From: Symbiodinium natans
Taxonomy: Eukaryota; Sar; Dinophyceae; Suessiales; Symbiodiniaceae
DNA: 64,000 bases
Assembly (NCBI GenBank): GCA_905221605.1
Contig: CAJNDS010002396.1
Span: 196,501-260,500 of the forward strand
Reading direction: 5' to 3'
Below, piece by piece: positions 63,143-64,000 of the stretch (positions are counted from its first letter, which is position 1; each line of letters starts with the position of its first letter). Under the pieces are notes generated by a model, which saw only the letters and a list, made by a program, of their open reading frames with translations, had not been told where the DNA came from and searched no databases. The translations under genes were made by a program, and so were the position numbers.

Positions 63143-63223
63143 GTATGGCTCTTGGCACACGGACGTGATGTGGCTCGAAGGCGAAGCCACCGAGAGCCTG
63201 GGGACAGCAGCGGCCCCGGGCAG
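63143..63223 (+). CDS. Methyltransferase, second exon
   Basis: CCCAAAG acceptor, one nucleotide completing Trp, then YGSWHTDVMWLEGEATESLG and TAAAPG plus two nucleotides; probable donor after GGGCAG. The phase fits the preceding exon exactly (FD-W-YGSW). From about LEGEAT onward the sequence departs from the family, so the donor may be earlier or this copy may be decaying. Confidence 0.55.
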
Positions 63224-63264
63224 GATGCCTGCTTGACAGTTCATGGCTTGGTATAAGTTGTTAG

Positions 63265-63385
63265 TTAGGGTTTAGGGTTTAGGGTTTAGGGTTTAGGGTT
63301 TGGGGTTTAGGGTTTAGGGTTTAGGGTTTGGGGTTTAGGGTCTAGGGTCTAGGGTTTAGGGTTTAGGGTTTAGGGTTTAGGGTTG
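63265..63385. repeat. TTTAGGG array (about 17 copies)
   Basis: Long G-strand array with TTTGGGG and TCTAGGG variants, right partner of the array at 62755 across the exon at 63143, followed by a short C run. Confidence 0.96.
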
Positions 63386-63434
63386 AGCGTCCCCCCCCCC
63401 CTTTAGACTTTAGTAGGTTACGAGTAAGCCCCAG

Positions 63435-63506
63435 CTGAATGCAGATACCGCACTTAAACTCAGCTACGCCGAGACTGAGCAGAAGTCTGCCAAAAAGAGG
63501 GTGTAG
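63435..63506 (+). CDS. Candidate terminal exon
   Basis: GCCCCAG acceptor, 23 codons LNADTALKLSYAETEQKSAK then KRV and TAG at 63504. It could also splice at GTGTAG. No family recognised. Confidence 0.4.
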   Translation: MNADTALKLSYAETEQKSAKKRV

Positions 63507-63509
63507 AAG

Positions 63510-64000
63510 AGAATCGGAGAATCCGAAGAATGCAACATCATGGTGACGGCCCCAATCCCCAAAACAAATCAAGCCTCAGGAGCCCCTAGCCCTGGAGCCC
63601 CAAAAAACCGATTGGAAAGAAGCATCGCCTCGGCCGACACTGGCTTTTGTAGTAGTTTGTTACCCTTCACCCTTTTTTTTGGAGAGGGTTTCAAGGTTCC
63701 CTTACAAAGTGACCAACCCAAAAAAAAGGTATATGGTTACTGGGGTACCCAAGGTAAACGCATGTTCAGGGTTCAGTAGAAGAGCTCAGGAACTGCCCTA
63801 GTAGGGTTTTAAGAGTTTAGGGTTGCGTAAGGGTAGTCGCAAACTCGCTGCCGATGGGATTGCCGTAGTCTCACCCAAAAGGTTTGAGTGGAAAACTGGA
63901 GTTAGCTTGCTCAGCTTCACTGCTCTCTAAGCGTAAAAACTCTGAAGCCAGGCTACATCCTGAGCCCTAAACCCTGAAGCAAATACCCGGAAAAACCTGA
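63510..64000. other. No gene seen
   Basis: Unique sequence with occasional heptamers to the window end. Confidence 0.35.

Noticed and set aside
62755-63385. Chromosome end (true telomere)
   Set aside because: Arrays on both strands are followed by exons and unique DNA, so these are internal repeats.

Overview
The window reads as a stretch of dinoflagellate nuclear chromosome, most likely from a symbiodiniacean alga; this is inference, since no rRNA, spliced-leader or tRNA gene was found to anchor it. Evidence: plant-type telomere heptamers (TTTAGGG/CCCTAAA) are scattered on both strands from end to end, splice junctions use GC and possibly GA donors as well as GT, exons are short and float in large repeat-filled introns, and the two best protein families (a ubiquitin-like/ankyrin fusion and an RCC1-like protein built on WGD..GGDS..VQ..L..V repeats) have a style I associate with that group. 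Every well-supported gene lies on the + strand.

Layout. 0.3-6.3 kb and 8.4-10.5 kb hold two related sets of small exons. Three exons (3806-3858, 4327-4416, 6200-6268) have paralogues in the same order and reading phase (9457-9509, 9979-10062, 10434-10492). A divergent GATA-type zinc finger lies between them (7782-8102). From 11.2 to 19 kb come more small exons, including a family rich in PVM/MPV motifs (13.7-15.3 kb), a minus-strand frameshifted reading frame (11.2-11.55 kb), a 113-bp TA-flanked palindromic element and a short terminal exon. A 1.3-kb terminal-inverted-repeat transposon occupies 19701-21035. From 21 to 42 kb isolated exon candidates lie among telomere-like arrays, poly(C) tracts, a 570-bp purine tract and small dispersed repeats.

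42.2-51 kb is the best multi-exon gene: an N-terminal ubiquitin-like segment followed by RCC1-type repeats. Ten successive junctions from 42668 to 50977 keep reading phase, with one junction shorter than the usual repeat; the exon at 42212 does not join directly. One 3.2-kb intron contains an array of short palindromes and a (GTTGCT)-type microsatellite. 51.4-55.6 kb carries further unassigned exons. 57.5-59.8 kb is an intronless gene with a ubiquitin-like head and about 19 ankyrin repeats, of which a 594-bp block is present twice with no difference seen by eye. 62.45-63.22 kb shows two exons of a methyltransferase of the METTL13/EEF1AKMT4 type.

The most unusual feature is architectural. Around most spliced exons the left flank carries the C-strand heptamer (CCCTAAA) and the right flank the G-strand (TTTAGGG). 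Each intron therefore tends to begin with TTTAGGG-like sequence, often supplying the GT donor itself, and to end with CCCTAAA-like sequence just before the AG acceptor. Such introns could fold their two ends together. This is the observation I would follow up first.
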